64,000 nucleotides of DNA, from positions 72,284,659-72,348,658 of the forward strand of contig CM049313.1 of assembly GCA_026874595.1 (NCBI GenBank). The letters run 5' to 3'. Origin of the DNA: Sipunculus nudus (taxonomy: Eukaryota > Annelida > Sipuncula > Golfingiida > Sipunculidae). The translations under genes and the position numbers were made by a program. The notes beneath the pieces were generated by a model that saw only the letters and a list, made by a program, of their open reading frames with translations, was not told the DNA's origin and did not search any database. Shown in pieces: positions 40,560-54,130 of the stretch (position 1 is its first letter; each line of letters begins with the position of its first letter).

Positions 40560-41080
40560 GTCAAAAAAGTCCTTTGCATGAGTTACCCAAGGAAGAAAAT
40601 TGCTTCTATAACAGACTCTGGACAGATGTATAGCTTTTTGTCCATTGGACACCCATCAAGAGACAAATTGATTTTGGCAGACCATATATTGGGGCTGTTT
40701 GGACATGGGAAAGCTCCAGTGAACACATTTATACTCGTTCATATGCATGTTAGCCATCGTATCTTTCCCCTTGCCTAGTGGTCTAGCACTGTACATCTTC
40801 CACAGGATGGGGCATGGGTTCCGCAGGGATGTTATGGCTGAGTCGCCATGACAGTGACCACTTGCGTGATTGGTCTTCGCTGCCAGACCTTGTTATGGGA
40901 AGTTTCTATCTCTTTCCATCAAACAGAATAACAATGCTACTTCGCTTGTCATACATTTTCATTCTGTGACAAGGCGACATAGCTATTCAGCCAGGGATTG
41001 CTGTTTAAGAAATCTTAAAAATTTCCTTCCACTGAGGGCAATGTTTTCTTGCATGTGACTGAACTTCTTATCTCTGCCAC
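40560..41080. promoter_or_regulatory. Higher-complexity island just upstream of the ARID core exon
   Basis: About 500 bp of balanced composition (gatggggcatgggttccgcag near 40806; tgagtcgccatgacag near 40838). The 77-aa frame at 40545-40778 has no recognisable domain and no convincing splice signals. Weak regulatory candidate. Confidence 0.22.
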
Positions 41081-41784
41081 TGTAGTGATTGTTTTGAAAT
41101 AAGATTAATAATTTTATGCACAGGTACATTGTCTTATTTTTCATTACACTTATCAGATATGCTACAAACATTTTTACTTATTGTGAAATATGTGTTAATT
41201 CATTTACTTTTTATATACCTTTTGCTTACTATATTTTTTTCACAAACATTAATTAGCTAACCATCTTTAATTAATGTTAATAATATGATTATCATCTTAA
41301 ATGATTATCATCAACTATAATGCATGTCAGACCTTCATTCTTATCCTGCCAAATATATCTTTAAAAAATAAATTACAGTGCGTTTTAAATTCCTTAAATC
41401 TTAAATATCAAGAAGAATGGTGGAAGAGACTTACACTTTAAGAAAGAAGTGATAAAAATTCATATTATCACAGGAATCAGAATTATCCATACCTAAAAAG
41501 ACACCTACAAACATGATCAATAAAATAAAACATATTTACAGTTTAATCAAAACCATTTACATAATCACTTTGATTTCACCATAATAAGAGGCCAATCCTC
41601 ATAAAACAACCAAATGGATATCAACATTAAGGTGATATTTTCCATGGTATCTGAAATTTTATGTGCTATATATTGTTGAAACAGAGAAAATTGATTTTTT
41701 CAGCCTTGAGCACAACAAAAAAAGAGCACACATCAAATAACTTAATAATTTTCTATAAACATAATTTTTTTGTTTTCTTTGCAG

Positions 41785-41968
41785 GAACACCAGTCAACAG
41801 AATCCCCATTATGGCAAAACAGACCCTCGACTTGTATGAGTTGTTCAAACTGGTTGTGTCCAAAGGCGGGTTGGTGGATGTTATTAACAAGAAGCTGTGG
41901 AGGGAGATCACAAAGGGGCTCAATCTGCCGTCCTCAATAACAAGTGCTGCATTCACACTACGTACACA
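41785..41968 (+). CDS. ARID3: ARID3 (dead ringer/retained-like) exon: ARID domain core
   Basis: Internal coding exon of a sequence-specific, AT-rich-DNA-binding nuclear transcription factor. The reading frame begins G-T-P-V-N-R-I-P-I-M-A-K and contains GGLVDVINKKLWREITKGL and SSITSAAFTLRT, the central helices and the helix-turn-helix region of the ARID (BRIGHT) domain. These motifs are nearly identical in fly retained and vertebrate ARID3A/B/C, and distinguish ARID3 from other ARID subfamilies. The acceptor is a T-rich tract ending tttgcag at 41784; the donor is ACA|GTAAGT at 41969. The exon enters in phase 1 (xGA, Gly if the previous exon ends in G) and leaves with CA, completed to Gln by the next exon. 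No stop lies in frame before the donor; reading through the donor gives TAA at once. The first ARID helices must be in an exon upstream of this window, or one I failed to recognise. Confidence 0.96.
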
Positions 41969-44019
41969 GTAAGTTGCTTTAAAATGTGAACAATAAAAAG
42001 GTGTGTTCTTGGTATTTAAGAGTATACAGTTTGGATCAGTCTTCAAGCTATATTCCCTGCCCAGAGCCATTGTGACTTCCAGTTGGTTGCCATCTTGAGA
42101 CCCTTTAATTAGTTTAAATCAAAATATTTCTTTTGTTATATATAGTTCACCAGAAATATGTTGCATTCAGTAAACCTATGATATAGTGAAAGGTATTTCA
42201 GTAGTTTTCCTCTTTAAATGTTCACTCTAAAACATAAGTGAAAAAACTATTGATATTCCTTCATGGTGTGGGCAGAGTGATGTTGTTCACCACAAGGCAG
42301 TGTTGTTTATTGAGTTTATCAGTTTGGTTGGACACTATTTAGTATCTTTCAAGAATTAGTTAGTTAACTTAGGACACTTTAAGTTTAAAATTCTTTTACA
42401 TCAAGAACTCTGGATCATAAAGAATAAACTAAAAATGATACCAAGGCTGATTGAGATTACTTAGAACTCAATGAATATAGCTTCCCTGGATTCTGCACAC
42501 TCTTATCCCAGTGAACAACACCATTTTATTCAGGGAACTTCACTTCACTTTACAGCACTTGAAATTGCTTCTGTACAGTGCTACACAGATTGCTCAAGTA
42601 CCTTCTGATTAAACTGGAGGACATCAAAAGTACATAAGCCCTCCATCCTAGCTAAAATCTCTATAACACTACAGCTTCGTAAACAGACAGTTAAACAAAA
42701 AGACCACACACAAACTCAGACACCCGCCCATAACCAAATGAACTCGTGCAAAAACGTGAACAGTTAAATTAAATTATACTAATAAGGGTAATGATAAGTT
42801 GAACAGTTAAATTATACTTCTTAAGATAATAATTGTGGTAATGTACATATAATGATAAGATATAATAAAGATATGTAGTAAAATTTTGTTTAATACCACT
42901 AAATGGTGATGATAATGATATTGATAGTGAGATGGTGAGTGGAAATAAGTGAACTTCGCTGAAGGGAAATTCTAAATTTTACAAATTATGTTAATGTAAG
43001 GCATAGTGAAAGGCTTACTGGTATTGTTAATATTTTCAAATGTGCCACTGATACTCAAACTAATTATCATCATCTCCACCACCGTAAGTGTGAGTATCAG
43101 ATGGTAAAGTTGCTAAAAAGCCAAAGAATTTAATTGAAGGAAAACATATTGGTATAACTGTGGTGAATTAATTGCATGGTAAGAAACATTACTTATATTA
43201 TTGGCAATCAGGTATTTTTGTAGAGTTATTAAAATGTCACAGTAATTATATCTCCCCTTTCTTTGTGGGAGACTTATAGTGCTTAATCTGCCATCATATT
43301 TATATTATTTAGGTTGTTGAACATTTAGGGTTTGAATAATAAGTGGCTTTAATAAACAAAACAAAAACATCGGGGCAGAGATAAGGGACTACAAAAATTT
43401 GGCAGTTACAAAGTTTCAGAGGTCATGATGATAATGACTGAGTTAGAATTTAAGGAAAGCTAATAAGTTAAAGTTAGAATTATTGTTATTAATAGAAGAT
43501 AGGGCTAAATATAGCATTTCTTTTAAAATGAGATTGATTTAGCTGAATATAGAATTTTGATTAGGAATATGATTATAAATAGATAAAAAAATGGTTTTAA
43601 AAAAGGAGTATATTCCTAAATATGGAAGATAATATAATTATAAGAGATACTATAGATAGAACTTTGAATAAAATTTTAAAGAAAGCAGTTAAAATCTGAT
43701 TAATATAAAAAGGTCATTGATATATTGATAAGAAATTTGAAGGAAGATATTATAGTATAGAATAAAGATTAGAAACGAGTAAAAATCTGAAATCTATAAA
43801 TATTAAAAGAATTATATTTATAAACAAGACTAACATGGCTAAATATTAATCAGAGGTGCTACTGTTATTCAAATATAGTTGACAGTAGTTAAGGCAATGC
43901 TGCAGTATAATTATTGCAGAACTTTAAAAGAAACCTACACAGTGACAAGGAATTAGAGTATAAAATGGTAGTAGTTATTTAAAAAAAAAAATGCTGACCT
44001 TTGTTAACTTAATACAACA

Positions 44020-44660
44020 CAAGTAGCAGCGAGTGAGTGGTGAGATAGTGATGTCAGATGTCAGGTGATCTATGCGACCTAAAGTCAGGAGGACTCCAGG
44101 TTTTGTGGAGAACTGGCCACAAAACTTCCCCAGACATTTGGTGTACATATAAAATGTTATAAGCCACCCTGATCCCGGCGTTTCTGATTAGCTGTCAAAA
44201 GTGTCTATGTAATACCATATATCACCTCTCAGATACTTTCCGGTTATTTCTATCATTTTATCATAAGGGCCCATTTCCCTGATAGACTCCATTTTGAGGC
44301 ACTAGAGGCAGATCATTAATGTTCATAAATTGTGCATTAAGTGTCGCCAGGCCCATGTCTCCACAAATAAAACCGGTACTTCCCCGTCTTGTGACTCGCA
44401 GACAGTGCATGCAGACGATACACAAAACATGCAGCACCTCAAGACAGGTGTTATAAACATTAGTGTCTCTATATTGTAGACATATATTTAGGCCTTTATC
44501 TTTTAGTATCCCAACAAGATAAAAATATATGTGAAAGGCCAGGGGTGATTATTGTTTTTTTGTGAGAAGATAACTCTTCAAAGCAGCGGAGCTGGCTGGG
44601 GGTCCAGTGCTGAGACACACGCTACTGAGGTCGGAGCTTCAAGACTAGGCCTGGCAGTAC
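44020..44660. promoter_or_regulatory. Intronic GC-richer island
   Basis: Contains CpG-bearing and balanced-composition sequence (ctgatcccggcgtttctgatt near 44169; aaccggtacttccccgtcttg near 44370) inside the 12.2-kb intron. No open frame of interest. Candidate intronic enhancer by composition only. Confidence 0.3.
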
Positions 44661-47174
44661 TGTAAACACTGGAGAAAAGGACTCCGCTAAATTTACAGAT
44701 TAAAATAATTAAAACACTGTATGAGTAGATTTAATGTTTACGTAACGTAAATTTTTTGTTCCATCACGTAGTCCTTTCTCTCTTCATTAATTGTCTTCCA
44801 TGGGCATTAATTTCTGATTTAATTTGTATGAATTCCTTCAGGTTATCTATTAGGGTATTATTCATTATTTCTCATGAATCAGTTTATTTTATTTTGAGTA
44901 TTTCATGTGATATATATTTAAGTTCATTTAGATATTTCATGGTATATTTAGATTGAATAGGGTTAAACCCTAATCATTCAAGATTAATTTAGGGCATGTC
45001 AGATTCTTACATGTATTTTAGGAAATCATCTACTTGTAGGAAATTTAGAAATTTCATTGCATTTCATCTAACTTTTTGACAGTTCAGATCATAAAGGTAT
45101 CGATTGCATAAACAATATGAATATGTAAGGGCATTCATTTTAGTTCATTTAGAATTTTAACATTTCAAGCTATTTAATGTAATTTCAGGGCAACTATTTC
45201 ATGTAAAAGGGGTATATCTTAGGCTGATCCCTTTTAACTTGACAACCATTATCAAAGCATGGTTAAAGAAACATTTTCATATTCTAATCCAATACAATGC
45301 TGTTAGAGATCAACAGGCAATACCATTCCAATTTATGTCAAAGTAAAAAACCAAGATTTGTGTGTCTACACAATTCTTATAACAAGTTTGTAACATGGTA
45401 GTGCATTATTAGTGAATTAATAATGCACCATCTATAAATTATATTTGTTTAAAAGGATAGCTAACACATTTCCTGTAATTATTTTCTTTACATAGAAAAA
45501 CATGACCAACTGAACATCAGTATTAAGTGCATATATCTGTATGCCAGTTGAGAGTATATAAGGAACTGAAGCCATAAAATTTTTAGCCCCTTGACACCTT
45601 GAGAAAAAGTCCCATTCATTGGAAAAACTTTCAAGCCACAGAGTCAAAGATAATTAGAAACGACTATCTGGGCGAGGGTATTTTTAGCAGGAAGCAACAA
45701 ATTTATAACATTGTGTAGAATGAGATGAAATACTGGGTATGTTCAGCATCAGGTATTGTTACATACAGGATACATGTGAGGAAAAACTGGACATCTCGTG
45801 GTACAGTGTGGTGTATGGTACGACCTGATCATTGCTACATTTACACCTTGTGGAATTGCAATGCTGGCTTAGTTTCTTAGAAAAGAGGAAGAAAAGGCTT
45901 AATTCTTTGCACCTGTATACTACATGGAATGTGCGTAAAAAGGAATGAGTTTCTGTGGTCCAATGCACGTAGTTCTACGCATTAATAATCTTACCACGGG
46001 CATGCAGTGATTAACTCAGGCATGTTATCTGTGTTAAGTAATCCCCATCATGTGTCAGGGTGCGGCTGTTTTTTTCTTTGGCCATATGAAAATTACATCA
46101 TGTATAAATGTTGGCATTGTGTATTCACTGCCCTACTGGGCTGTGAGTTAGTTCCTGCACTAAACTACAATTTGATATGATTCACTTTGTTTAATGAAGA
46201 AATGGTTTATCCAGACAAAAAAGTTCATAGTATTTCTGGATCATGTTCTGAATCTGAGTATATTTTAGTGCCTATGATGCTATTTGCAGCTCTAGGTGTC
46301 ATGTAATTTTCTGCAGGGATTGACCTCGTTTTTTGTATTATCCTGCCTGCTCAGATTTGTAGACCCAGAAATCATGTATTTTTTACATAATAACAGTAGG
46401 TTAAAGAAAAATTAGGCAAAAGTTCATAATGTTATTTCATTGTAAACACACCCAAAACAGAGGTTATTCCTTCCACAACAGTATCAAGTTTACTAAGGAA
46501 GATTATATACTTTTTATCACATATTACTGTTTGTATGGTTGTTCCTCAGTTGGAATGGCTAGGCAGGAGTTCTTGGCATCAGGAAGAAATGGTTAATTGT
46601 GAAGCAATTACAGATCCAGTTTCATTGATTCCCTGTGCACTGCCTCTTTCAACCCCATCTCATTGCATCACAGACACCTCTGATAAGGACTTCAGTCATG
46701 ATGCTCTTCATGTATATAAGTAAATCCTATTTAATACATATTTTACATCTTGTCAGGTGGGTTGGCAAGATGGGTTGATTATAATTATAAATATATAAGT
46801 AAGCCAGGTATGTTTTAAAAAATATCTGCTTTGTAACAGTGTCAACAATCCATAAAAAAAGTAATTAAGTGTCTGGATAAAAACACTCAAGTCTTATTGC
46901 AAAAAAAAAAATAAAAATGGAGGGATCAAAGGCAAATGATTGAGCATGATTTACAGATGTCATTAAGAATTGTACGGTAGAATGTGGTAATAAAACTCAG
47001 AATGAGGCTGTCAATCAGTCAGCTGACACTGCATGACAGGTAGATACTGTACGGTTCATGATCAGCTCAGCTGGGTGGCTGCACCTACTGCCAGCAACTG
47101 GGGGAAACATTAACACAATACCTGGAGCAGCCTGGGGTGGCAGGAATCCCGATAAATCTTCCTACTTTTGGCCT

Positions 47175-47535
47175 TGTATAATGACAGCTGGATTACACTT
47201 ATTACACTGTAAATCTTGTTATTTTTGGCATTTTGTAATGACAGCTTGATTACACTAATTACACTGTAAATCTTGTTACTTTTTGGATTGTATAATGACA
47301 GCTGGATTTATGTATTACATTGTAAATCTTATTAATTTTGGCCTTGTATAGTGACAGCTGGATTACACTCTTTTCACTGTAAATCTTGTAAATTTTGGCT
47401 TTGTATAATGACAGTTGGATTACACTCTTTACACTGTAAATCTTGTTAATTTTGGCGTTGTATAATGACAGTTTGATTACACTCATTACACTGTAAATCT
47501 TGTAATTTTGGACTTGTATAATGACAATTATGTTA
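47175..47535. repeat. 57-bp minisatellite, seven copies
   Basis: 'atgacag' recurs at 47181, 47238, 47295, 47351, 47408, 47465 and 47521 (as atgacaa), spacing 56-57 bp. The unit contains 'attacactgtaaatcttgtt', a 'ttttggc' block and 'ttgtataatgacagctgga'. Because 57 is a multiple of three, a 75-aa minus-strand frame stays open; it is repeat-derived. Confidence 0.93.
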
Positions 47536-49269
47536 CATATATTACAATCAACTGTGGTTAAATGAATAAAAAAAAATCAAAACTAATATAGGTGTTTGTT
47601 CATTTCAGATATACTGTTATCATCTCTCAACTGTTATCAGTGTTATGCCTTTATGTTACCTAATATTGTGGCTGGAATTAAATTTCTGCTTTGTCAGATG
47701 AGCTAGACAGAAACTAGTTTCTTTTGAACATTACAAACAACAATTAGGATTCTGCTCATAATAACTTACATGATTATGAAAAAATCACTACAGTTGAAGA
47801 TGTAAATCTGATCTGCAATATAATCATCTATATTTACTGACATTATTGTTTTGTGTGTCACTCTTTGAAACTCTTTTAATAAATGTCTTCCTCTGGTCCA
47901 GATAATTAATGATTTCATAGATAAGGGTACACATGCTATACCCCAGACATGACATTTGAATTATCTTCTTATAATTCATGACCATTAGAATTAGTTCTTT
48001 TTTAAGTGAAAAAGCTGTTCCACTGAAATTTTACAAAAACTCCACTTGTACAGTTTTCCAGTTTTAAATTAAAAAACTAAAATCAGACAATGTGACCAAT
48101 GTAACACTATGTGACATTAAAAAATGAAAAAAAAACTTCCATTTTAAACTGGTAAATGTTATAAGCCAATGTTTAAAAGTCTTTTGTTTTTAATGTTAAT
48201 ATTTAAAATAACCACACACTGTGGTGAAGACTGTTTCTTTTTAATTTTAAAGGATAAATGTAATAAATGTGTGACATGTCATACAGCAGTGTTGCAGAGA
48301 AATATATATAAGAGAATGAATATTGAATAAGGGACAGAATACATATATGTAACTGATTATACCAAATACTGAAATCTGAATTGCACATTATGTATTTCAA
48401 GTTCTTAATTACACAGTGCATTGTAAAACTGTTTTATTAACTATTGTATGTTTACCATTATACAACAGAAATCAATTAATTGGAATGTCAAATACCAGAA
48501 AATTCACTTAAAAACTGACTTTAAAATACAAGTTGTTGATTTAATGTTATACAGAATCTTTTATTCGGCATCACTTTTGCAGACAAATTCTTGGTCATTA
48601 AGAGCTGTTTGGTTAACCAGTAGTTTTGGTACGTAACATAAAAAATGCTATCACGACACTAACCAATGGAATGTGAGTGAAAAAGGTGCCTTTCTGTGCC
48701 CTCAGGATTTCCGTGCAATATACCCTATTGTCAAATCTCTCTGTTAACAAAGTGCTTCAAGCTTCACAAAAACCCAGGTCCTCATTTCCTGTACCACCTG
48801 TCCACATATATTAAGTTTTACTAGAACATAGTATACCCGCTTAAATTAAGTTACCATCTTTGTTTAATTTACGTGGGACTGCCTTGATGGACATGGATAG
48901 TTTATGGTATCTTAGTCTGGTCTGAATTATTTGGTGTTGGAAATGGCTAAATGTTCAATTTAGCTGACTTAACAAAAAGTCCTGAAACATACAATATAGT
49001 GCTCAGTAATAGTGTTTTAACATACAAGAACTGTTTAATATTTTGTATTACAAGACCAGTATCGGAAGCTCATATAGCTCTTAGTGGGGAAGCTTTATTC
49101 ATAAAGAGAAATAATATATATATATACACACACACACAAACATTTTTGTTTCGTCAGTCACTTGTACTAAATTAAGTATTTCGAATTAAATGGAGGTATA
49201 CTACAGATTACACATCGCTAAAGACTATCATAATATATATTTCACAAAGATATATAAAATATCTTGCTT

Positions 49270-50420
49270 TCTTATTGTTTGTAGAACAGGAGTTTCATAT
49301 GAACTCTTCAGGGGCATGTACAGTACACATTAGATTGTTTTTATTTGGATGTACATGTCCAACCAAACTGACCATTCACCTTGATGTGTGGTCAGGAAGC
49401 TTGACCGGTAATAAAAGGTCCGAAACAGTTGCCTGCATGAGGTCACTTAAACAAGACTCCCAGGGAGCTGTTAGTATTCAATTCTCCGCAGTTGTCGGTG
49501 ATCTAATACCAAGATCACAACATTGGCTAAGATGCAGCAGCAATTGGGCAGTGCTGGAAAGACTGGCTCAGCCCTGCCTGCTCTCTTGGGCTAATGTCAC
49601 CATTACAGGAAATAGGTATTAACCTTGATGTACCAGTCGAATCAGACACTATTCCAACAGAACAGTTAAAACAGCTGGCACAGGATTTGTGAGCCATTTG
49701 TCAAAATCTTACTGCTGACCTCTGAATCAGGGAGCATACATCATAGCAATCCCAACTGGACGGGGGTTGGTTAACCCGAATGGGGCTGCAGATGGGCCAT
49801 ACCCTGTCAGGGTTAGTCCAACCCCCCTCGGGTTTATTATATCTTTTATAACTTACACATCATAAAAGTAACGGCAACTGAATCATTACAAGAAAGGCAA
49901 GCTTCGTGTGTGGTGGGGCCCCCTATTTTTATTGCCTGTCACTGATTTACGAGTTCCTATATTGATATCAAGTATGAGAAGTTATCGTATACACATGTTC
50001 CCCTGGCCAGGTGAATTCCATGTAGCCCCCATATATGCTCATCGCACAATATTACTCTCTATATTTATTGCTCGCATAAATACAAGTGAGGCAGCTTTAT
50101 CGGAACCAGATGAAAAGGATATTACGTTTTCTGGGGCTATGTTCTGATCATGTTATTTATTTGTAGCAAACACTATATTTTTGGCAGTGTTGATGTCAAA
50201 ATACTTCACCGCCATCATGCATAACGGTCCATATAATATTTATATCACATGGTTGTCATTACGCCATCAGTTATCTGGTTCTCAGCTGTTCTAGTAGACA
50301 GAGGTACTGAGGATAGGAAGGGAGTAACAACATCATCTCGCTCTTCTGATGAGGGATGACTCCATCATGTTGACTCCACATGTTACATCTACTGCTTTGT
50401 ATCTTTGTGCATCACCCTCT
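49270..50420. promoter_or_regulatory. Intronic GC-richer island
   Basis: About 1.1 kb of non-repetitive sequence with balanced base composition. The 115-aa frame at 49275-49622 and the 79-aa frame at 49908-50147 are open but show no domain I know. A conserved non-coding element or a lineage-specific exon are both possible; the first is more likely. Confidence 0.3.
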
Positions 50421-50455
50421 TGTCATCACATCCTACTTTAAAATTCTGTTGTTAT

Positions 50456-50661
50456 CATAATAATAATAATAATTATTATTATTATTTTATAATATTATAA
50501 ATTATTATTATTGATATTATTTTTGATATTATTTTTATTATTTTCATTAAATATTATTATTATTAATATTATTAAACTACGACTATTTGTTTATTATTTT
50601 TATAATAATAATAATAATAATTATTATTATTATTATTATTATTATTATTTTAAAATTATAA
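50456..50661. repeat. ATT/AAT trinucleotide-rich tract
   Basis: Clusters of (AAT)n passing into (ATT)n, forming self-complementary blocks around 50460-50490 and 50606-50650. They could form hairpins. The poly-Asn/Tyr frame over it is an artefact. Confidence 0.92.
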
Positions 50662-53600
50662 TAATAGTTATTGATACTTTTAGAGAAAACAAAAGTAACA
50701 TATTTGTGTTTATATAGTGGTATCAAGAAATATATAATTGTTCAGTACATGTATGGTCTGCAAAAATGTTCAACTATAAGGAAAGCCTGAAAGAATCAAG
50801 CCAAAGCTCTGATAAAAAATGGAACTGATATATAGAACATTTCTGATGGTGTGTCAGTAATTTGGTATTAGAGCAAAAGTCAATAGAATAGGTACAGCTA
50901 TTAACCATTATTAAGAAATGTTTTTCAATAAAAGATTCCATGCCATTTGTTTCATCTAAAAGATAGATGAAATGATGAAGAATTAATTAAGAAAATCGAG
51001 ATTTATGTAATAAAATGCTGACACAAGTACTGTAAAATTGGAAGATGGGGAGATTTAGTTTAAAGAATTTAATTGACTTTTACGACGTTCATATTAAGCT
51101 TACTGTTTTGTGTTATTGCCCAATTTTATGATTACAGTTTGTTCAATTTATAAAAGGTATTAAATTTATTAATACTGCATTTTTGCAAGTATGTTTATCC
51201 TAAACTTGCCACATGTCATTGAGTATAGTTGTTAAGCCAAAAACCCTCAATAAAATTGAAATAAAAATGTTTCTGTAAAAATGAAAATGAGAACTTTTGT
51301 TGAGTATATTATATGCCATAAAATGATAAATTTTGTCAGATAAAGGTGCAATAAAAGTGAGTGGTTTATTCTGGACTAATTTGTACCCATCCAGTAATTG
51401 CCAAAGAATTACATTAAGATCAGGCCTGCAAAATGTTTGGAGCTGTAATCTAAGTAGTGACTTGTTTATTCTTAATGCAGGGAGATGCACTTTTCCAATT
51501 TAGTTTGTGGGGTCTCAAACTTAGCAATTAAGTGATCATGGAGTTTGGCTAATGAATCATCAAAATACAGTCAGTAATACCATTACAGTTGCTAAACCTT
51601 GATCAGAGAGGTGTCTTGTGCAATAAAAGCAGGTAGTTTATATTACATTCATCACAATTATCCCAGACATTTCATAAGATTATAGTGGACTCATTGTATA
51701 AAGTTTAATTAAGAAAAGATTTTTTGTTTGGCTGCTTTTATATAAAAGTAACAGTTGTCCTGCAAGCAGTTTATTAGAGAAATGACAAATGTTACTTTGA
51801 AAAAATAGTTAATTAAGATTGATTCAATATAATAGTTCTGAGTTGAACCATAAATTTCAACCTTTTTAATGTGTCAATATGAATAAAATTACTGTTTCTT
51901 AATTATAACACATTAATAAAAGTCTGTATATGGGTTTGTACGTTACATGTCATGTTCCTGTATTCCCATTTTGCAACAATTTATATCTCAATGAACTTGG
52001 GTTTGGCTGTCTTGATTTGTCACACAGCCCTCAGAAAACTACCCTAAAATTAACCATTTATAGGTATATCAGATAACAGGGAAAAGTGAATAGTCAATTC
52101 AGAGGTATCATGATCACATGGAAACTTTCTCTTGTTATATTCAGTTGTCATGACCAGTGAAAGTAAATGAGACATCCTTTGCTTGTACATGATTTGCCAG
52201 TATAATTAACTGCGTAATGTATAGCATTATATTGTCGCATAAATATTTGTTTGTCAGTAATAGGGCTGCCTTTTCTTCCTGAAATTTGAGACCAGGTTTA
52301 AGTGGTGAGAAAACTTGGTACACAAATGCATGACAAAATGAGGAACATGATATATTAGTATATAAGCAGGGACATATAGAATGAAAAATTTTAAATATAT
52401 ATCCCCTCTACATATAAAATAATATGTAATTATAGAAGAAATATATAATTTATTGAATAATTATGTAAAACCAAACATTTGGCTAGTTAAGTTGCTTTAA
52501 TAGAATGTAGCTTGTCTTTTCATGGAAAGATAAAAACTAAATCCTCTGCTAAATTGGAGAATGAATGTCAGGATATATGAATGTTTTATCTTTGAGTAAG
52601 CTATAAAAGAAATCATATGTAAGCTTGGTTAAGATTTGCCAGTTTAGGAATGTAAATATTACTATATTACAAGCATGTGTGTTTGTATGAATATTAATAA
52701 TAGGATACATACACCTGCAGCTATACAGGTTTAGGTCATCTTTTGGTCTTGCTTTTCCCATCATGCACTGGGAATACTCATGAATATTTATGGAGACAAA
52801 TATCATGATGTATAACACAAAATTACTATGTATCACATAATTGGTAGGACAATTAACAAAATTGTCATGCAGAATCATGAGATCATGCAAGCCTGTTAGC
52901 CTATATAACATTCATTAGTGTATCACTGGCACATTTTGAATCCAGTTTATGTGAGTGAAAGGGAAAAACATCAGTCCTTGCATAAATTTTGAATATTGCA
53001 GGGTATTGGTGTTAGGGGATGATCATATCCATTAATTTGTGTGAGTGTGATCTGATTTTTTTCTTAGACCACTGAAATGGCTGCCCCACAAATAGACTAG
53101 ATGAAGATACTGCATTTATGGATGTATAGTCACACAAGATTTTATTTATGACAGCTGACAGCTGGGTAATTTTCATAAACATCACTTGGGTTTTACTGCA
53201 GGAGATTTTTTTTAACTTCTTCGCCACAGTGTTGTAATATCTAACATACACTGCAGTTTATGGATAAAGTTTGTGAAAAATCATGTTTGGTTTCAATTAT
53301 AAATATGCACACACAAACATATTCTGTATATACAGAGTATTTAGTAAAACTGTACCACAGGTATTTGAAGATTAAGTAGTGAGAATTTATGTTCATGATG
53401 GTGTATAAAGATATGTAAAAGGAATAAATATTAAATTTGCTGTGTTGCAAAATTTCTGAAATACTGTGATTAGTAGGAGACTATCAGTTAACTCATATGT
53501 CTGGTTAAAGACCCATTTTGTGTCATATTAGTTTTAATATTCTGTCTACATAGAGTAATACATAATTGGTAAAAATATATGAAAGCTGTTTTGATTATTT

Positions 53601-53734
53601 ACCTTCTTATTTTTCATTTACTGATCATAGACTGGGGAGCATTACATTCAATAAGGTGTACTTAAAGGTATAATGAGTATGCATGTAATGCATCTCCCAG
53701 GAGGCATTATCACTTAGATGAGGATGAAGTTATC

Positions 53735-53900
53735 TACAGTAAGACCTGTCTGAAAGACCACCTGTTTAATAGGACCATATGTCTATTAAGACCACCCTTG
53801 TGCGACCTGAAAGCATTGGCATTGGTTATAAGTGACCTGTTTATAAAACCACCAGTTATAAAGGCCACTTTTGGCCAATCTCACTTGTGGTTTTACTACA
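53735..53900 (+). mobile_element. Short dispersed repeat fragment ('acctgtctgaaagaccacc' type)
   Basis: Internally repeated 'gacc(t/a)..(t)ataa(g)accacc' words: cctgtctgaaagaccacc, tctattaagaccaccc, gacctgtttataaaaccacc and ttataaaggccac. This is typical of a short non-autonomous repeat seen in many invertebrate genomes, as I recall. No protein. Confidence 0.5.
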
Positions 53901-54130
53901 CTGGTTTCACTGCATACAACATTGAATACAATATTTTGATAAATATTACAGTGATTGTGCTAATATATAGAGATACAAAATACATCTTAGATCAGGTTAT
54001 AATGTTGACAACCTTGCATATTTGGGTAACTATAGGTTGAGCAAGTGATTTTCTGCAGTTCAGGATTTTCAGCATGAGGACCAATCAAAAAGGTATCTTG
54101 AATTAAAAAATATGTGTTATTTTGTTACAG

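Larger units (their letters stand above)
1..41784 (+). other. Non-coding stretch upstream of the ARID core exon (probable long ARID3 intron)
   Basis: I recognise no conserved coding exon here on either strand. The exon at 41785 starts in a split codon in the middle of the ARID domain, so at least the part next to it is intron; whether all 41.8 kb is one intron cannot be decided. Specifically, I looked for an exon encoding the first ARID helices (a DDLFSFMQ-like motif followed by a donor) and found none. Contents listed separately: minisatellites, dispersed repeats and GC-richer islands. The remaining blocks (7351-9808, 10011-12459, 13781-19259, 20111-22719, 28336-31259, 32111-36239, 38800-40560) are AT-rich sequence with many homopolymer A/T runs in which I see nothing specific. 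Confidence 0.6.
41969..54130 (+). other. ARID3 intron, 12.2 kb
   Basis: Bounded by GTAAGT and a T-rich tract ending in ACAG; it interrupts the Gln codon that precedes YMKYLYPYECE, within the DNA-recognition part of the ARID. It contains two higher-GC islands (44020-44660, 49270-50420), a 57-bp minisatellite, an ATT-rich tract, a C-poor purine-rich stretch (43420-43800) and a dispersed repeat near its 3' end. Other parts are AT-rich without visible genes. Confidence 0.93.

Noticed and set aside
1-41784. Exon encoding the first ARID helices
   Set aside because: Searched for a DDLFSFMQ-like frame followed by a donor; the near-matches (for example around 17040, 22170 and 32620) do not translate into the motif in any frame.
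44954-44972. Telomere-like tagggttaaaccctaa palindrome
   Set aside because: Single occurrence of each half; no array, so chance is sufficient.
49275-49622. 115-aa frame as an additional ARID3 exon
   Set aside because: No similarity to any ARID3 region, and the conserved join between the flanking exons leaves no room for an inserted exon here.
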